Shown here piece by piece: positions 1-11,743 of a stretch of DNA of 64,000 nucleotides (positions are counted from its first letter, which is position 1; every line of letters starts with the position of its first letter). The DNA lies in the NCBI RefSeq assembly GCF_002250055.1, contig NZ_CP018866.1, positions 3,712,501-3,776,500 on the forward strand, written 5' to 3'. The DNA comes from Sutcliffiella cohnii (GTDB taxonomy: Bacteria; Bacillota; Bacilli; Bacillales; Bacillaceae_I). Under the pieces are notes generated by a model. That model saw only the letters and a program-made list of their open reading frames with translations, did no database searches and had not been told where the DNA came from. The position numbers and the translations under genes are program-made.

Positions 1-209
1 ACAGGTTCTGAAATCATGCTAGGTGTGTGAATATCACTAGTCCTAGAATCTTCTATGTATACGTATGTTACGTGAAGAGTTTCTAGCGTCGAGATCATTC
101 TTTTTGTAATCGGGATACCACTACTTAATAGTATCCTCCCTTTGTCGTTATAAATCGACTTTGCCAGTTTCATTCCTGGCTTAATTGACTTCGTAGGTAA
201 TAATCTCAT
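1..209 (-). CDS. HD-GYP domain protein, N-terminal fragment
   Basis: This is the first 69 codons of a minus-strand gene that runs off the left edge. The ATG at 209 is preceded by a clear AGGAG site. The peptide starts MRLLPTKSIKPGMKLAKSIY and continues with a 'G.ILLSSGIPIT..MI..L' segment. That is the usual N-terminal lead of Bacillus HD-GYP proteins, which are putative cyclic-di-GMP phosphodiesterases. The HD-GYP catalytic domain itself lies outside the window, so the function rests only on this lead sequence. Confidence 0.6.
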   Translation of the reverse strand, partial: MRLLPTKSIKPGMKLAKSIYNDKGRILLSSGIPITKRMISTLETLHVTYVYIEDSRTSDIHTPSMISEP

Positions 210-413
210 GATTTCTCCTATCTAGTTCGACAAAATTTTTATTTCTACTACCATTATATATAATTCTAGAAAATTTACATTGTTATTTAAAAATTTTCTC
301 CAATTATTCTTAAAAATTTTTCAAAATACTTTGTACATTTTTTAAGGATAGTGTTAAGTTAGGGAATCATATTTAATTGTATGAGAGCAGACTTTTACTT
401 TCATGCAAAAAAA

Positions 414-436
414 GGAAGGGAATAAAGATCCCTTCC
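414..436 (-). terminator. Intrinsic terminator after yunC
   Basis: An inverted repeat GGAAGGGA / TCCCTTCC with a 7-base loop is followed on the minus strand by a run of seven T. It lies just past the yunC stop codon and probably ends the yunF-yunE-yunD-yunC transcript. Confidence 0.8.
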
Positions 437-458
437 TCCGTTAGAGTAGTCGATATTT

Positions 459-761
459 TTATACCATTTTCAGTAGTGCGTCTTTGCCTGCCATTCCTAC
501 AGTGATTCCTCTATTTTCTGCCTCTAATGTCACTGATTCTAACGGTGCTTCAAGCAGTTGCTCAATCGTTCTTACACCAACTGCCCTCGCTGCAATAATA
601 CCACGATCTTTTAGTTTTTCGTTTAATAGGGCTACATCTAATGCTCCACACATAATATATCCTTTATCCGAAGTAACAGCCATAAAGTTCGTTTTTGGTA
701 ATTTAACCGTTATCGCAGTGAAAGGTGTTCCGTTTATATAGATTGGACTCATTTCTACCAT
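459..761 (-). CDS. yunC: DUF1805 family protein YunC
   Basis: A 100-residue protein matching the YunC/DUF1805 family, a small conserved Bacillus protein without an assigned reaction. The ordered features 'MSPIYINGTPFTAITVKLPKTNFMAV', 'GYIMCGALDVALLN' and 'RGIIAARAVGV' are typical. It directly follows yunD, as in B. subtilis. The frame stays open to a GTG at 776, but that GTG touches the GGGAG ribosome site, so the ATG at 761 is preferred even though its spacing of about 14 bases is long; the ATG at 752 is also possible. The ribosome site lies in one arm of a hairpin (778-808). Confidence 0.75.
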   Translation of the reverse strand: MVEMSPIYINGTPFTAITVKLPKTNFMAVTSDKGYIMCGALDVALLNEKLKDRGIIAARAVGVRTIEQLLEAPLESVTLEAENRGITVGMAGKDALLKMV

Positions 762-777
762 GGTATTTAATAACACT

Positions 778-808
778 CCCTTCTCTCTACAATTTATGAA
801 GAGAAGGG
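778..808 (-). promoter_or_regulatory. Hairpin covering the yunC ribosome binding site
   Basis: A perfect 9-base inverted repeat (CCCTTCTCT at 778-786 and AGAGAAGGG at 800-808, 13-base loop) sits between the yunD stop and yunC. In the minus-strand mRNA the 3' arm contains the AGGG of the yunC Shine-Dalgarno. No T-run follows, so it is a poor terminator and could instead limit yunC translation. The structure is visible; the role is inferred. Confidence 0.45.
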
Positions 809-819
809 ATAATCTGTGT

Positions 820-2184
820 TTACATATTACTGGATTGCAGTTTCCAAGTTATGACGTCTCGTAACAATTCTGGTAAATAATACGTTTTATTTGTTGCTTT
901 CCGTAATATTGGAAACAAATAGCCGAACGTAAACATATCTAACGTTCCTATCCGATATTGTTTATGTGCTTCTAGTAAAGTACCGTTTATAAAAATTTGA
1001 TCAATATGCCTCGTACCCGCTCGATCTGTTTTGAACGTATAATGTAAACCGCTATACACCATACAGCCCATTTTTTTACCTCTGAAGCCAAGCCCTTTTA
1101 TTGGAAACTGCTCCATTTCTTCTGTTGCAGCATGTAGAACGAGTTCTTTTAGCTCTTCTCCACGTACTGTAATGAGGCAAGGGTTAATTGGATGAGGGCA
1201 AATTTTATGTATCATTCCTCTTGTAACTTCTCCTGAAGATAAGTCACCTAGAATAACGCCTGCATTCACCATTCCAACGTCCGCTTCACACCATTGTTTC
1301 AAAGCATCTGCAAGAAGATTCGTTAGCTCTGTCGGCTGTATCCAACTGTTTATAATTGGCTCTGTTAATGTATGAACTACTTCTTGCATATCCCTATTTG
1401 CCTTTTGCTCCATTTCATCTATCATTTCTTCTATGTACAAGGAAGGTGAAAACTCCTTTAACGCATGCAATTCACACCACTTTTTAATCCCTTTGTCTTC
1501 AAACTGTAGATGAACTTCACCAATATAATTACCGTGCTTGCCCGCACCACAAATTAAAGTGTTCCCGATTACTTTTCCAGTTGGCAATACGTGATGAGTG
1601 TGCCCACCTAATATAACGTCTATATCAGGAAATCTCCTCGCCAACTCTTCATCGTCAGTAATTCCTAAATGGGACATGACGATTATTGCATCTACTTCCC
1701 CTCTTATTTGTTGTATCGAATTTTCTAAGCTAATGTATGGATCTTCCATCTTCCATCCAAGTTGCTCATAAAACATTTCATAAAACACCGTTATCCCGAT
1801 AAATCCAATTTTTACTCCATCGATCTCGTGTATAGAGTGAGGCATTACCCATGACGGTCTTTGTCCATCTTTCTCATATAAATTCCCGATTAAAACAGGA
1901 AAAGTAGCTTTAGAATATAAATTAGAAAGTGCATCATAATTCATTGTGATGCCTTCATTATTTCCAATTGTAGCGTAATCATATTGCAATACATTCAACA
2001 TCGTTGTGTTAGCCTTCCCTAGTGTTGCCTCGGTAATTGGATGAAATCGATCCATATTATCTCCAATATCAACCGTAATGGACGGACTACCTTCTCTATA
2101 ATCCTTTAAGAAGGTTGCGATTTTTGGATACGCTTCAAAATGGCTATGTATATCATTTGTATGAAAAATTCGAATCGTTTTCAT
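820..2184 (-). CDS. yunD: Metallophosphatase / 5'-nucleotidase family protein YunD
   Basis: A 454-residue cytosolic member of the UshA/5'-nucleotidase family; no signal peptide is visible. The N-terminal calcineurin-like metallophosphatase domain shows FHTNDIHSHFE near residue 7, DIGDNMDRF near 40, GNNEG near 74 (commonly GNHE) and GGHTHHVLP near 193. The 5'-nucleotidase C-terminal domain follows ('ADALKQWCEADVGMVNAGVILGDLSSGEV'). Known relatives hydrolyse nucleotides such as UDP-sugars or NMPs; the substrate here is unknown. It lies between yunE and yunC, 15 bases downstream of yunE, which suggests one transcript. Confidence 0.85.
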   Translation of the reverse strand: MKTIRIFHTNDIHSHFEAYPKIATFLKDYREGSPSITVDIGDNMDRFHPITEATLGKANTTMLNVLQYDYATIGNNEGITMNYDALSNLYSKATFPVLIGNLYEKDGQRPSWVMPHSIHEIDGVKIGFIGITVFYEMFYEQLGWKMEDPYISLENSIQQIRGEVDAIIVMSHLGITDDEELARRFPDIDVILGGHTHHVLPTGKVIGNTLICGAGKHGNYIGEVHLQFEDKGIKKWCELHALKEFSPSLYIEEMIDEMEQKANRDMQEVVHTLTEPIINSWIQPTELTNLLADALKQWCEADVGMVNAGVILGDLSSGEVTRGMIHKICPHPINPCLITVRGEELKELVLHAATEEMEQFPIKGLGFRGKKMGCMVYSGLHYTFKTDRAGTRHIDQIFINGTLLEAHKQYRIGTLDMFTFGYLFPILRKATNKTYYLPELLRDVITWKLQSSNM

Positions 2185-2199
2185 CTAATCACCCCCTCG

Positions 2200-3018
2200 T
2201 TAAAATAAACCCTCTATTAATAAACGAACTCCAACTACTAATAACATGATTCTTAATCCTACTACGACCATTTTACTCGTTAAACGTTGGTTTAACCAAG
2301 CTCCTAATTTTGCACCAATCCATGCACCAGGAATTAATAAGGCCGCAAATAACCAGTGAACATTGCCTAATGAAATATGAGTAAAAGACCCCATAACCGA
2401 TGATAAAGTTATAATGAACATAGAAGTAGCAACCGCTACATGTGGTGGAAACATAAAGAGCATAATCATCGCAGGTACCATTAAAGCTCCACCTCCTACG
2501 CCAAACAAGCCTGAAGTAAATCCTACAAAGAACGAAATAAGAAGTCCTACTACTGGTGAAAAACTATAATGATGCATAGTCCCATTTTGATCCTCATAAG
2601 ATCTTCTCCAACTTTTTTCTTTTACAGTAGTTGGTCGTTTCATTGTGTCTTTCCAAAATAAAATAAATGAAATAAAAAGGATAAACAGGCCGTAAAAGAA
2701 AAGAAAGCTATCTGCATGTAAATAGTTATTCACCCATGCACCAATGACGGTACCTGGCCCACTTCCTAGAAATAATAAGAGTCCACTTTTATAATCTACT
2801 GTTTTATATTTCAAATACGATATAGTGGATGAAAGCCCGGTAAAAAAGATGACAACTAAAGAAGTTCCGACTGCTAGCTGCGGTGTTATGCTATGAAATG
2901 TAGTAGAGATACTACCTAAAAATAATAGGCACGGGACGATAATTATTCCCCCACCAAGTCCAACTAGACTACCAACTACTCCGGCTAAAAAACCTACCAT
3001 TAATAATAGGAATATCAT
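2200..3018 (-). CDS. yunE: TSUP family sulfite/sulfonate exporter-like permease YunE
   Basis: A 272-residue inner-membrane protein of the TauE/SafE (TSUP) family. The family hallmark, a glycine-rich 'GVVGSLVGLGGGIIIVPCLLFLG' near residue 13, recurs in the second half as 'SGLFGVGGGALMVPAMIMLF' near 168, showing the internal duplication. About eight membrane helices can be read. Family members move sulfite, sulfonates or related anions; the substrate cannot be inferred here. It sits between yunF and yunD with 11 and 15 base gaps, as part of the yun operon. Confidence 0.82.
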   Translation of the reverse strand: MIFLLLMVGFLAGVVGSLVGLGGGIIIVPCLLFLGSISTTFHSITPQLAVGTSLVVIFFTGLSSTISYLKYKTVDYKSGLLLFLGSGPGTVIGAWVNNYLHADSFLFFYGLFILFISFILFWKDTMKRPTTVKEKSWRRSYEDQNGTMHHYSFSPVVGLLISFFVGFTSGLFGVGGGALMVPAMIMLFMFPPHVAVATSMFIITLSSVMGSFTHISLGNVHWLFAALLIPGAWIGAKLGAWLNQRLTSKMVVVGLRIMLLVVGVRLLIEGLF

Positions 3019-3029
3019 GTACTCTTCTC

Positions 3030-3893
3030 CTAATCATTAAATAAATCAAGCTGCTTCGGTGCTAAACCTGTGTATTCTACACCTAGCATCTCAATAAACA
3101 TTTTGGCGTTGTCCGCTGCATCGCCACCTGAATTATTATTAAATAATATATAAATATCTTTTGATTGTTTTTCTAGTTGTCTTATATGAGGGATCCAATC
3201 TTGGAGTTCTTGTTTATTATACCTGTATAAATACCTTATATCGCGCCATTCTTGTCCTTTTACCGGCTTAGTCCAAGCATGTACATTTCTTCCATGAAAG
3301 CGAACAAGCGTCTTTTCGCTATCTGTTGCATTTACTATTGTTGGGACCGACTTTTCTCCTGCCTGCGGTTCATCACAAACACTATGTATCCACTTTTCCG
3401 AACGCATAAACTGTAACGTTTTTTCTTTCATTTCACCTTTAAACCATGATTGATGACGGAATTCTAACGCAACTGGAATGTCCCCCATTTGTGCTCGACA
3501 CCATCTTAAATAATCGACGTTTTCTTTACGGCACTCAAACCAAGGTGGAAACTGAAATAACACCATACTTAATTTGTTCGTTTCCTGCAATGGTTGTAAT
3601 GAATCCATATACGCTTTAAACATATCTTCTTTCGTTTCAAATGGGATTTCACCACGCTGATGCCCTGTCATTCCTTGATAAGCTTTTGGAATGAATGTAA
3701 AGGTTTCCGGAGTTTCTTGTACCCATTTTTCCACATTCCTTTTCGGTTGGATTGCGTAAAAGTATGAATCAATTTCAACGATAGGAAAATGAGCCGCATA
3801 TTCTTTTAACTTATCACGTGAGGAAACACCCGACGCATAAAGACTATCATGGTCTCCCCAACCAGTTACACCTATATATATCAACTGTTTCAC
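3030..3893 (-). CDS. yunF: DUF72 family protein YunF
   Basis: A 287-residue protein of the DUF72 family, a TIM-barrel-like fold of unknown reaction. The typical lead 'IYIGVTGWGDHDSLY' and later blocks 'FPIVEIDSYFYAIQP', 'LQFPPWF', 'VALEFRHQSW', 'LVRFHGRN' and 'IYILFNNNSGGDAADNA' are all present, so it looks intact. It is the first gene of the minus-strand yunF-E-D-C series, and an intergenic stretch of about 400 bases lies upstream. Confidence 0.85.
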   Translation of the reverse strand: MKQLIYIGVTGWGDHDSLYASGVSSRDKLKEYAAHFPIVEIDSYFYAIQPKRNVEKWVQETPETFTFIPKAYQGMTGHQRGEIPFETKEDMFKAYMDSLQPLQETNKLSMVLFQFPPWFECRKENVDYLRWCRAQMGDIPVALEFRHQSWFKGEMKEKTLQFMRSEKWIHSVCDEPQAGEKSVPTIVNATDSEKTLVRFHGRNVHAWTKPVKGQEWRDIRYLYRYNKQELQDWIPHIRQLEKQSKDIYILFNNNSGGDAADNAKMFIEMLGVEYTGLAPKQLDLFND

Positions 3894-4300
3894 CTCATTT
3901 TGTTTATTTTATCATATTTCTAATAACTTCTAACAGATTGGAGTCTAGTAGATGAGAAGTTGTGTAGCTGTTGAGTTATGGAGGTAAAAAAAGTCGGTAC
4001 TATAAGCTGTAGGGGTTTCCTTTTTGTAAGGGTACTATACGAAGAGCGAAAGAAGCCCCAAGCAAATAGCTTTACTTGGGACGTGGAAAGAAGTGCCTTA
4101 GCGATTTTGTTCTTTTTTACACAAATTTACTTAAGTTAGTCATACCAGTGCAATACTTTTCCACTTAATGTTTCTTCCTTGTCTATATGAAGTGTTAGCG
4201 AGGATGTTTTGTTTTGCATCGATAGGTCGTTTATCACCCGAGCTAGGGCTTCTAACCTACCTTGATGTGAATACTAGGATTATTTTTAATAAATCATTAA
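3894..4300. other. Intergenic stretch, no gene seen
   Basis: No supported gene is present. A small inverted repeat CCCAAG/CTTGGG lies near 4056-4080. An open frame on the plus strand at 4168-4416 has no ribosome site and overlaps the end of the membrane-protein gene, so it was not accepted. Confidence 0.5.
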
Positions 4301-4762
4301 TTACACCGTACCTCTTTTGTTCTTGGAAACCCAGACAAAATAGATTAGTAACCCAATATAAAAATAGATGGGTATTATTAAAGGTTGTAGTAAATTACCT
4401 ACAGGTAGAAATCTGAAAGTTGAAAGAAAAATACTTAAAACCAGAATTCCAAAATAGAAGAATATATTCAATCCTAAAAATATTTTTAGAATTTTTTTAT
4501 CTTTTCTTTCCATGAATAAACAATAAATGCTAACAGCAAGAAACAAAAATAGAAAAATTAATTCTATACTAGTTATCATTGAACCAAAGAAGGAAATTCT
4601 TTCAATCTCTGCTGGTATTATTGTAGATTTTACTTGATATTTTTCAGCCAAATTAATTCTATAATTCTCTAAAAAAATGTAACCCAAATATAAAATCGTC
4701 ATAAAAAAGAAGTACAAGGAAAATAAAAGCTTATATTTCTTTGTTTTTATATGTTTTCTCAC
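4301..4762 (-). CDS. Hypothetical four-helix membrane protein
   Basis: A 153-residue protein I do not recognise. Four hydrophobic segments are visible at about residues 12-32, 55-82, 92-114 and 122-144, with charged loops and a basic N-terminus (RKHIKTKKYK). The start is a GTG at 4762 with GAGGT six bases upstream. It follows the broken secreted-protein gene by 33 bases on the same strand and was probably co-transcribed with it. This pair is absent from the corresponding place in B. subtilis as I remember it, so it may be strain-specific. Confidence 0.55.
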   Translation of the reverse strand: MRKHIKTKKYKLLFSLYFFFMTILYLGYIFLENYRINLAEKYQVKSTIIPAEIERISFFGSMITSIELIFLFLFLAVSIYCLFMERKDKKILKIFLGLNIFFYFGILVLSIFLSTFRFLPVGNLLQPLIIPIYFYIGLLIYFVWVSKNKRGTV

Positions 4763-4795
4763 TCTTCAACCTCATTTCAACTAAATTCAGCTAGA

Positions 4796-5513
4796 TTATT
4801 GTAAAGGGTGATTCGAAAAGTTATGAGAATGACTTCCGAAGTTTAGAGTGAATCCTAATGGTAAATCTCCTATCGATACTCCCAATGTTGCCATCATAGT
4901 ATAACTTGTTCTAAAGGTTGCAGTACTTCCAGAATGTGAACTAGATGTTGTGATGCTTTGTAAGTATGGAGAAAAAGCTGCTCCGAAATTAGCAGTAGTC
5001 AGTCTTAGAACTGGTGAATTTGTGTGAGTTACCCTGTATGTACTTGAATCATAAGAATAACTTCCCGATAATGTAACTACCCATTCATTCTTTTGTAAAT
5101 TTATCTTTAGTATCAGTTGCCAGCTTATAAAAACTCTCAGAGACATTTTTAGACCTAATATTCATTGTTGTAGAGTCAGTTGTTAAGAAATCACTTTCTC
5201 CATCTTGACCACTTATTACATCAATATCTGTAATAACCGTATAAGAAATAGATAAGTCATTTTCGTAAATATAGCTTTGTATATTTTTATAATCTCCTTC
5301 TAAATATAACTCGTGAGCAAAATCGATAAATTGTTGAGTGATATCTTCTTCAGCTGAATTCACTACTGTTACTTGATTTAAATCCTTAAAAAAATCGTTG
5401 ATAAAATCATAAAAAACTTCACTAACTTCTAACCCATCTCAACTTGCTGATACCACCTGTTGACTGAAAATGAAAAATAAGACTAAAACAAAAGCGCCTA
5501 AAAACTTCTTCAA
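4796..5513 (-). pseudogene. Broken secreted-protein gene (nonsense plus frameshift)
   Basis: A TTG start at 5513 behind an AAGGGGTG site opens a signal-peptide-like sequence, MKKFLGAFVLVLFFIFSQQV followed by VSAS. It is interrupted by an in-frame TGA at about residue 25, then resumes in the same frame (DGLEVSEVFYDFINDFFKDL). The frame ends at TGA at 5085-5087 after KDKFTKE. The coherent continuation, 'NEWVVTLSGSYSYDSSTYRV', is in the next frame up to 4796. One nonsense codon and one frameshift therefore separate three readable parts of what would be about 235 residues. The family is not recognised. Sequencing error could explain the lesions but two are less likely. Confidence 0.65.
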
Positions 5514-5723
5514 AATTTAACACCCCTTGATATTAGATTAATATAATTATAAAACATATTTTTTCAGAATTTCAAGTTTATTCTAAAAAAACACTCACTT
5601 ATTACAGATAATGTTCGTTCTTTTGAAACGTTTCGTTGCTTCTTTAATAAGCATGAAAACGGATATACTTTTCCAAAATCGCAGAGTTAACACCTTTCTG
5701 AGGTGAAAAAAAAAAAAAAAAAA

Positions 5724-5742
5724 TCGCCAAAGACAATGGCGA
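5724..5742 (-). terminator. suf operon terminator with T18 tract
   Basis: A TCGCCA/TGGCGA stem with a 7-base loop lies just after the sufB stop. On the minus strand it is followed by 18 consecutive T (A-run at 5706-5723). This is the expected end of the sufCDSUB transcript. Confidence 0.85.
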
Positions 5743-5755
5743 TTTTTCTATAAGA

Positions 5756-7153
5756 TTATCCGATAGAGCCTTCCATCTCGAACTTGATAAGACGGTTCAT
5801 CTCTACTGCATATTCCATTGGAAGTTCTTTCGTGAATGGCTCGATAAAGCCCATTACGATCATTTCTGTTGCTTCTTCTTCTGATAAGCCACGGCTCATT
5901 AGGTAGAATAGCTGCTCTTCTGATACTTTCGAAACTTTTGCTTCGTGCTCTAAAGAGATGTTATCTGTGAATACTTCATTGTATGGAATTGTATCAGAAG
6001 TAGACTGATTATCCATAATTAGCGTATCACACTCAATGTTAGAACGAGAACCAGCTGCACGTTTACCGAAGTGAACGATACCACGATAAGTTACTTTTCC
6101 ACCTTGTTTAGAGATAGATTTAGAAACAATCGTAGAAGAAGTATTTGGTGCTAAGTGAATCATCTTCGCACCTGCATCTTGGTGCTGACCTTTACCAGCT
6201 AGTGCGATAGAAAGTGTCATTCCACGAGCGCCTTCTCCTTTAAGGATAACTGCTGGATATTTCATTGTTAGCTTTGAACCGATGTTACCATCAATCCATT
6301 CCATCGTTGCATTTTCTTCACAAACTGCACGTTTTGTAACAAGGTTGTAAACGTTGTTCGCCCAGTTTTGAATAGTCGTGTAACGGCAGTAAGCGTCTTT
6401 TTTAATGATAATTTCTACTACTGCACTATGAAGTGAGTTCGTTGTGTAAACAGGAGCTGTACATCCTTCAACGTAATGAACATGTGCACCTTCGTCTACA
6501 ATGATTAACGTACGCTCGAATTGACCCATGTTTTCAGAGTTAATACGGAAATACGCTTGTAATGGAGTATCTACTTTTACTCCCTTTGGTACGTAGATGA
6601 ATGATCCACCAGACCATACAGCAGAGTTTAAAGCAGAAAACTTGTTATCTGTTGGTGGGATAACTTTTGCCCAGTGCTCACGGAAAATATCTTCATTTTC
6701 TTTTAATGCTGTATCTGTGTCTTTAAAAACAACACCTAGATCTTCTAAGTCTTCTTGCATGTTGTGGTAAACTACTTCAGATTCATACTGTGCAGATACA
6801 CCAGCAAGATATTTTTGTTCCGCTTCTGGAATACCTAATTTGTCAAACGTTTGTTTGATTTCTTCAGGTACTTCATCCCAAGAACGTTCAGACTTCTCCG
6901 AAGGTTTTACGTAGTACGTAATTTCGTCAAAGTTTAAGCTGTTTAAGTCTCCGCCCCATTGTGGCATTGGCATGTTATAGAAATGCTCTAGCGACTTTAA
7001 GCGGAAATCCAACATCCATTGCGGCTCATTTTTCATACGAGAGATTTCTTCAACGATTTCTTTCGTTAAACCACGGCCAGAACGGAAAATGGATACGTCT
7101 TTATCTTTAAAACCATATTTATAATCACCGATTTCAGGCATTTTTTTTGCCAT
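5756..7153 (-). CDS. sufB: Fe-S cluster scaffold subunit SufB
   Basis: A 465-residue SufB, a core part of the SufBC2D scaffold on which Fe-S clusters are built in the cytosol. Clear landmarks are '[26 protein letters not shown]', '[24 protein letters not shown]' and the C-terminal '[27 protein letters not shown]'. The length is normal for Bacillus SufB. It is the last gene of sufCDSUB, 73 bases after sufU, and is followed directly by a strong terminator. It shares the 'YLMSRG' C-terminal motif with its paralogue SufD. Confidence 0.96.
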   Translation of the reverse strand: MAKKMPEIGDYKYGFKDKDVSIFRSGRGLTKEIVEEISRMKNEPQWMLDFRLKSLEHFYNMPMPQWGGDLNSLNFDEITYYVKPSEKSERSWDEVPEEIKQTFDKLGIPEAEQKYLAGVSAQYESEVVYHNMQEDLEDLGVVFKDTDTALKENEDIFREHWAKVIPPTDNKFSALNSAVWSGGSFIYVPKGVKVDTPLQAYFRINSENMGQFERTLIIVDEGAHVHYVEGCTAPVYTTNSLHSAVVEIIIKKDAYCRYTTIQNWANNVYNLVTKRAVCEENATMEWIDGNIGSKLTMKYPAVILKGEGARGMTLSIALAGKGQHQDAGAKMIHLAPNTSSTIVSKSISKQGGKVTYRGIVHFGKRAAGSRSNIECDTLIMDNQSTSDTIPYNEVFTDNISLEHEAKVSKVSEEQLFYLMSRGLSEEEATEMIVMGFIEPFTKELPMEYAVEMNRLIKFEMEGSIG

Positions 7154-7226
7154 CGTTTCGTTCCCTCCATTCTAAGAGGTGAGCAGTTTTTACGATGAAG
7201 TAAAACCTGCTCCCTGTTCAGACATT

Positions 7227-10178
<2,952 letters not shown>

Positions 10179-10193
10179 GATTATCCCCCTTGC

Positions 10194-10976
10194 TTACGCT
10201 TCTTGCCCTACTGTTTCGTCTTCAATTCCTAGTTCAGCTTTAATCCAGTCATAACCTTCTGCTTCTAAACGTTGAGCAAGCTCAGGCCCACCAGATTTAA
10301 CAATACGACCTTGCATCATTACGTGAACGTAGTCAGGTGTAATGTAGTTTAATAAACGTTGATAGTGAGTGATGATTAAGCAACCGAAATCATCGCTACG
10401 CATTTCGTTAATACCTTTAGATACTACTTTTAATGCGTCAATATCTAAACCAGAGTCAATTTCATCAAGGATTGCAATTTTAGGCTCGATCATCATTAAT
10501 TGAAGGATTTCGTTACGTTTCTTCTCTCCACCAGAGAAACCTTCATTTAAGTAACGTTGTGCCATTGCTGGATCCATTTCTAAATATTCCATATTTTTGT
10601 CCATTTTACGGATAAACTTCATTAAAGAAATTTCATCGCCTTCTTCACGACGTGCATTAATTGCAGAACGTAAGAAGTCAGCGTTTGTTACACCAGAAAT
10701 TTCACTTGGATATTGCATTGCAAGGAAAAGACCTGCTTTCGCACGCTCGTCTACTTCCATTTCTAACACGTCTTCACCATCAAAAGAAACGCTACCACTA
10801 GTCACTTCATATTTAGGGTGTCCCATAATAGCAGACGAAAGTGTAGATTTACCAGTACCGTTTGGTCCCATGATTGCGTGGATTTCTCCACCTTTTACTT
10901 CAAGATTTACACCTTTTAAGATTTCTTTATCTTCAATAGATACATGTAAATCTTTAATAGTTAATGTTGAACCCAT
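10194..10976 (-). CDS. sufC: Fe-S assembly ATPase SufC
   Basis: A 260-residue ABC-type ATPase that drives the SufBCD scaffold; it is soluble and not part of a transporter. Walker A is 'GPNGTGKS' near residue 35, the signature motif 'FSGGEKKRNEI' is near 143, and Walker B is 'IAILDEIDSGLD'. The frame extends further upstream, but the ATG at 10976 has GGAGGT seven bases before it and gives the family's usual N-terminus (MGSTLTIKDLHVSI), so it is chosen. It is the first gene of the suf operon. Confidence 0.96.
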   Translation of the reverse strand: MGSTLTIKDLHVSIEDKEILKGVNLEVKGGEIHAIMGPNGTGKSTLSSAIMGHPKYEVTSGSVSFDGEDVLEMEVDERAKAGLFLAMQYPSEISGVTNADFLRSAINARREEGDEISLMKFIRKMDKNMEYLEMDPAMAQRYLNEGFSGGEKKRNEILQLMMIEPKIAILDEIDSGLDIDALKVVSKGINEMRSDDFGCLIITHYQRLLNYITPDYVHVMMQGRIVKSGGPELAQRLEAEGYDWIKAELGIEDETVGQEA

Positions 10977-11322
10977 ATTTCTTACCTCCAATGATCTCGT
11001 GTTCTATGTGAAAACACATATTATGTTAATTCTCACTTTATTCTCATTACAATCTTATAACAAATTAAAAGTGTTAGCAACCTTTTAAAACTTAAAGTAA
11101 TTTCCGTTTATCGAATAGGAGAATATAATGAATATCATTATAGTTTTCACTTTTTACCTATGAAAAAAACGTTAATATTTATTTTTAATTTTTTCAACAA
11201 AAATGGTAATAACTACTATATCAGTATAATCGAAATCGGTTTCAAAAGTAAAAAAAGCTGATCGATTCTCATTAAAGGGAGAAACGATACAGCTTTATTA
11301 ACAGTATTATAATTTATTGTAT
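10977..11322. promoter_or_regulatory. sufC upstream region with palindrome and minus-strand terminator
   Basis: This spacer holds the suf promoter, which I could not pin to one -35/-10 pair. It contains a perfect palindrome TATAATGA-ATA-TCATTATA at 11124-11142 and, on the minus strand, two direct TGAGAAT motifs at about 11027-11044. A hairpin at about 11257-11293 (AGCTG.TCG.TTCTC against GAGAA.CGA..CAGCT) is followed on the minus strand by a T-run and would terminate a transcript coming from 11323-11493. Confidence 0.5.
11124..11142. promoter_or_regulatory. Perfect 8+3+8 palindrome upstream of sufC
   Basis: TATAATGA, a three-base spacer and TCATTATA form an exact inverted repeat about 150 bases before the sufC start codon. 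It resembles operators for dimeric regulators but matches neither the Fur nor the PerR consensus closely. The target and regulator are unknown. Confidence 0.4.
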
Positions 11323-11493
11323 TTAAGTATGGCATCGTCTTTCTATTTCAGAAACTATTTTCAAGCTTTGCTCGTATTCTTTTTCTCGATTACGCTCAAC
11401 TTCTATTCTTTTACTCAATTTTTGACTATATTCCTCATATCCGATGCCGTGTGCTTGATACATCGCTTTTTCCATTTCTCCAGTGTACTTCAT
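11323..11493 (-). CDS. Small hypothetical protein, 56 residues
   Basis: A minus-strand open frame starts at ATG 11493 and encodes a charged, helical-looking peptide (MKYTGEMEKAMYQAHGIGYE, then a Glu/Lys/Arg-rich tail with 'KLSKRIEVERNREKEYE'). The same frame is open about 15 further codons upstream without a normal start codon, and the ribosome site for the ATG is weak. A terminator-like hairpin lies 30 bases downstream, which supports a transcribed gene. It may be the 3' remnant of a larger gene. The family is not recognised. Confidence 0.35.
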   Translation of the reverse strand: MKYTGEMEKAMYQAHGIGYEEYSQKLSKRIEVERNREKEYEQSLKIVSEIERRCHT

Positions 11494-11743
11494 TTGTACG
11501 TGTTGGATAATAAACCAATCCTTTCCTATTTAAAAGTGTTTTTTATTTCTCTTAGTTGAGAATGTTTAACACAGTATTAATGATAACAAGAGAGGATGTT
11601 TTTCCCAACCCGCATATATCTTTATAGGAGCGCTGTAGGAACTCTGAGGCCATTTCTCATTGTTGACTACTGTTCTATCGCAGTATTCTTCCTATTTCCT
11701 TTAGAATAGTGCTATTACCAAAAAGGAGAAAGGCTATTTAATG

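Noticed and set aside
4168..4416. Plus-strand open frame of 82 codons
   Set aside because: No ribosome site and it overlaps the end of the better-supported membrane-protein gene.
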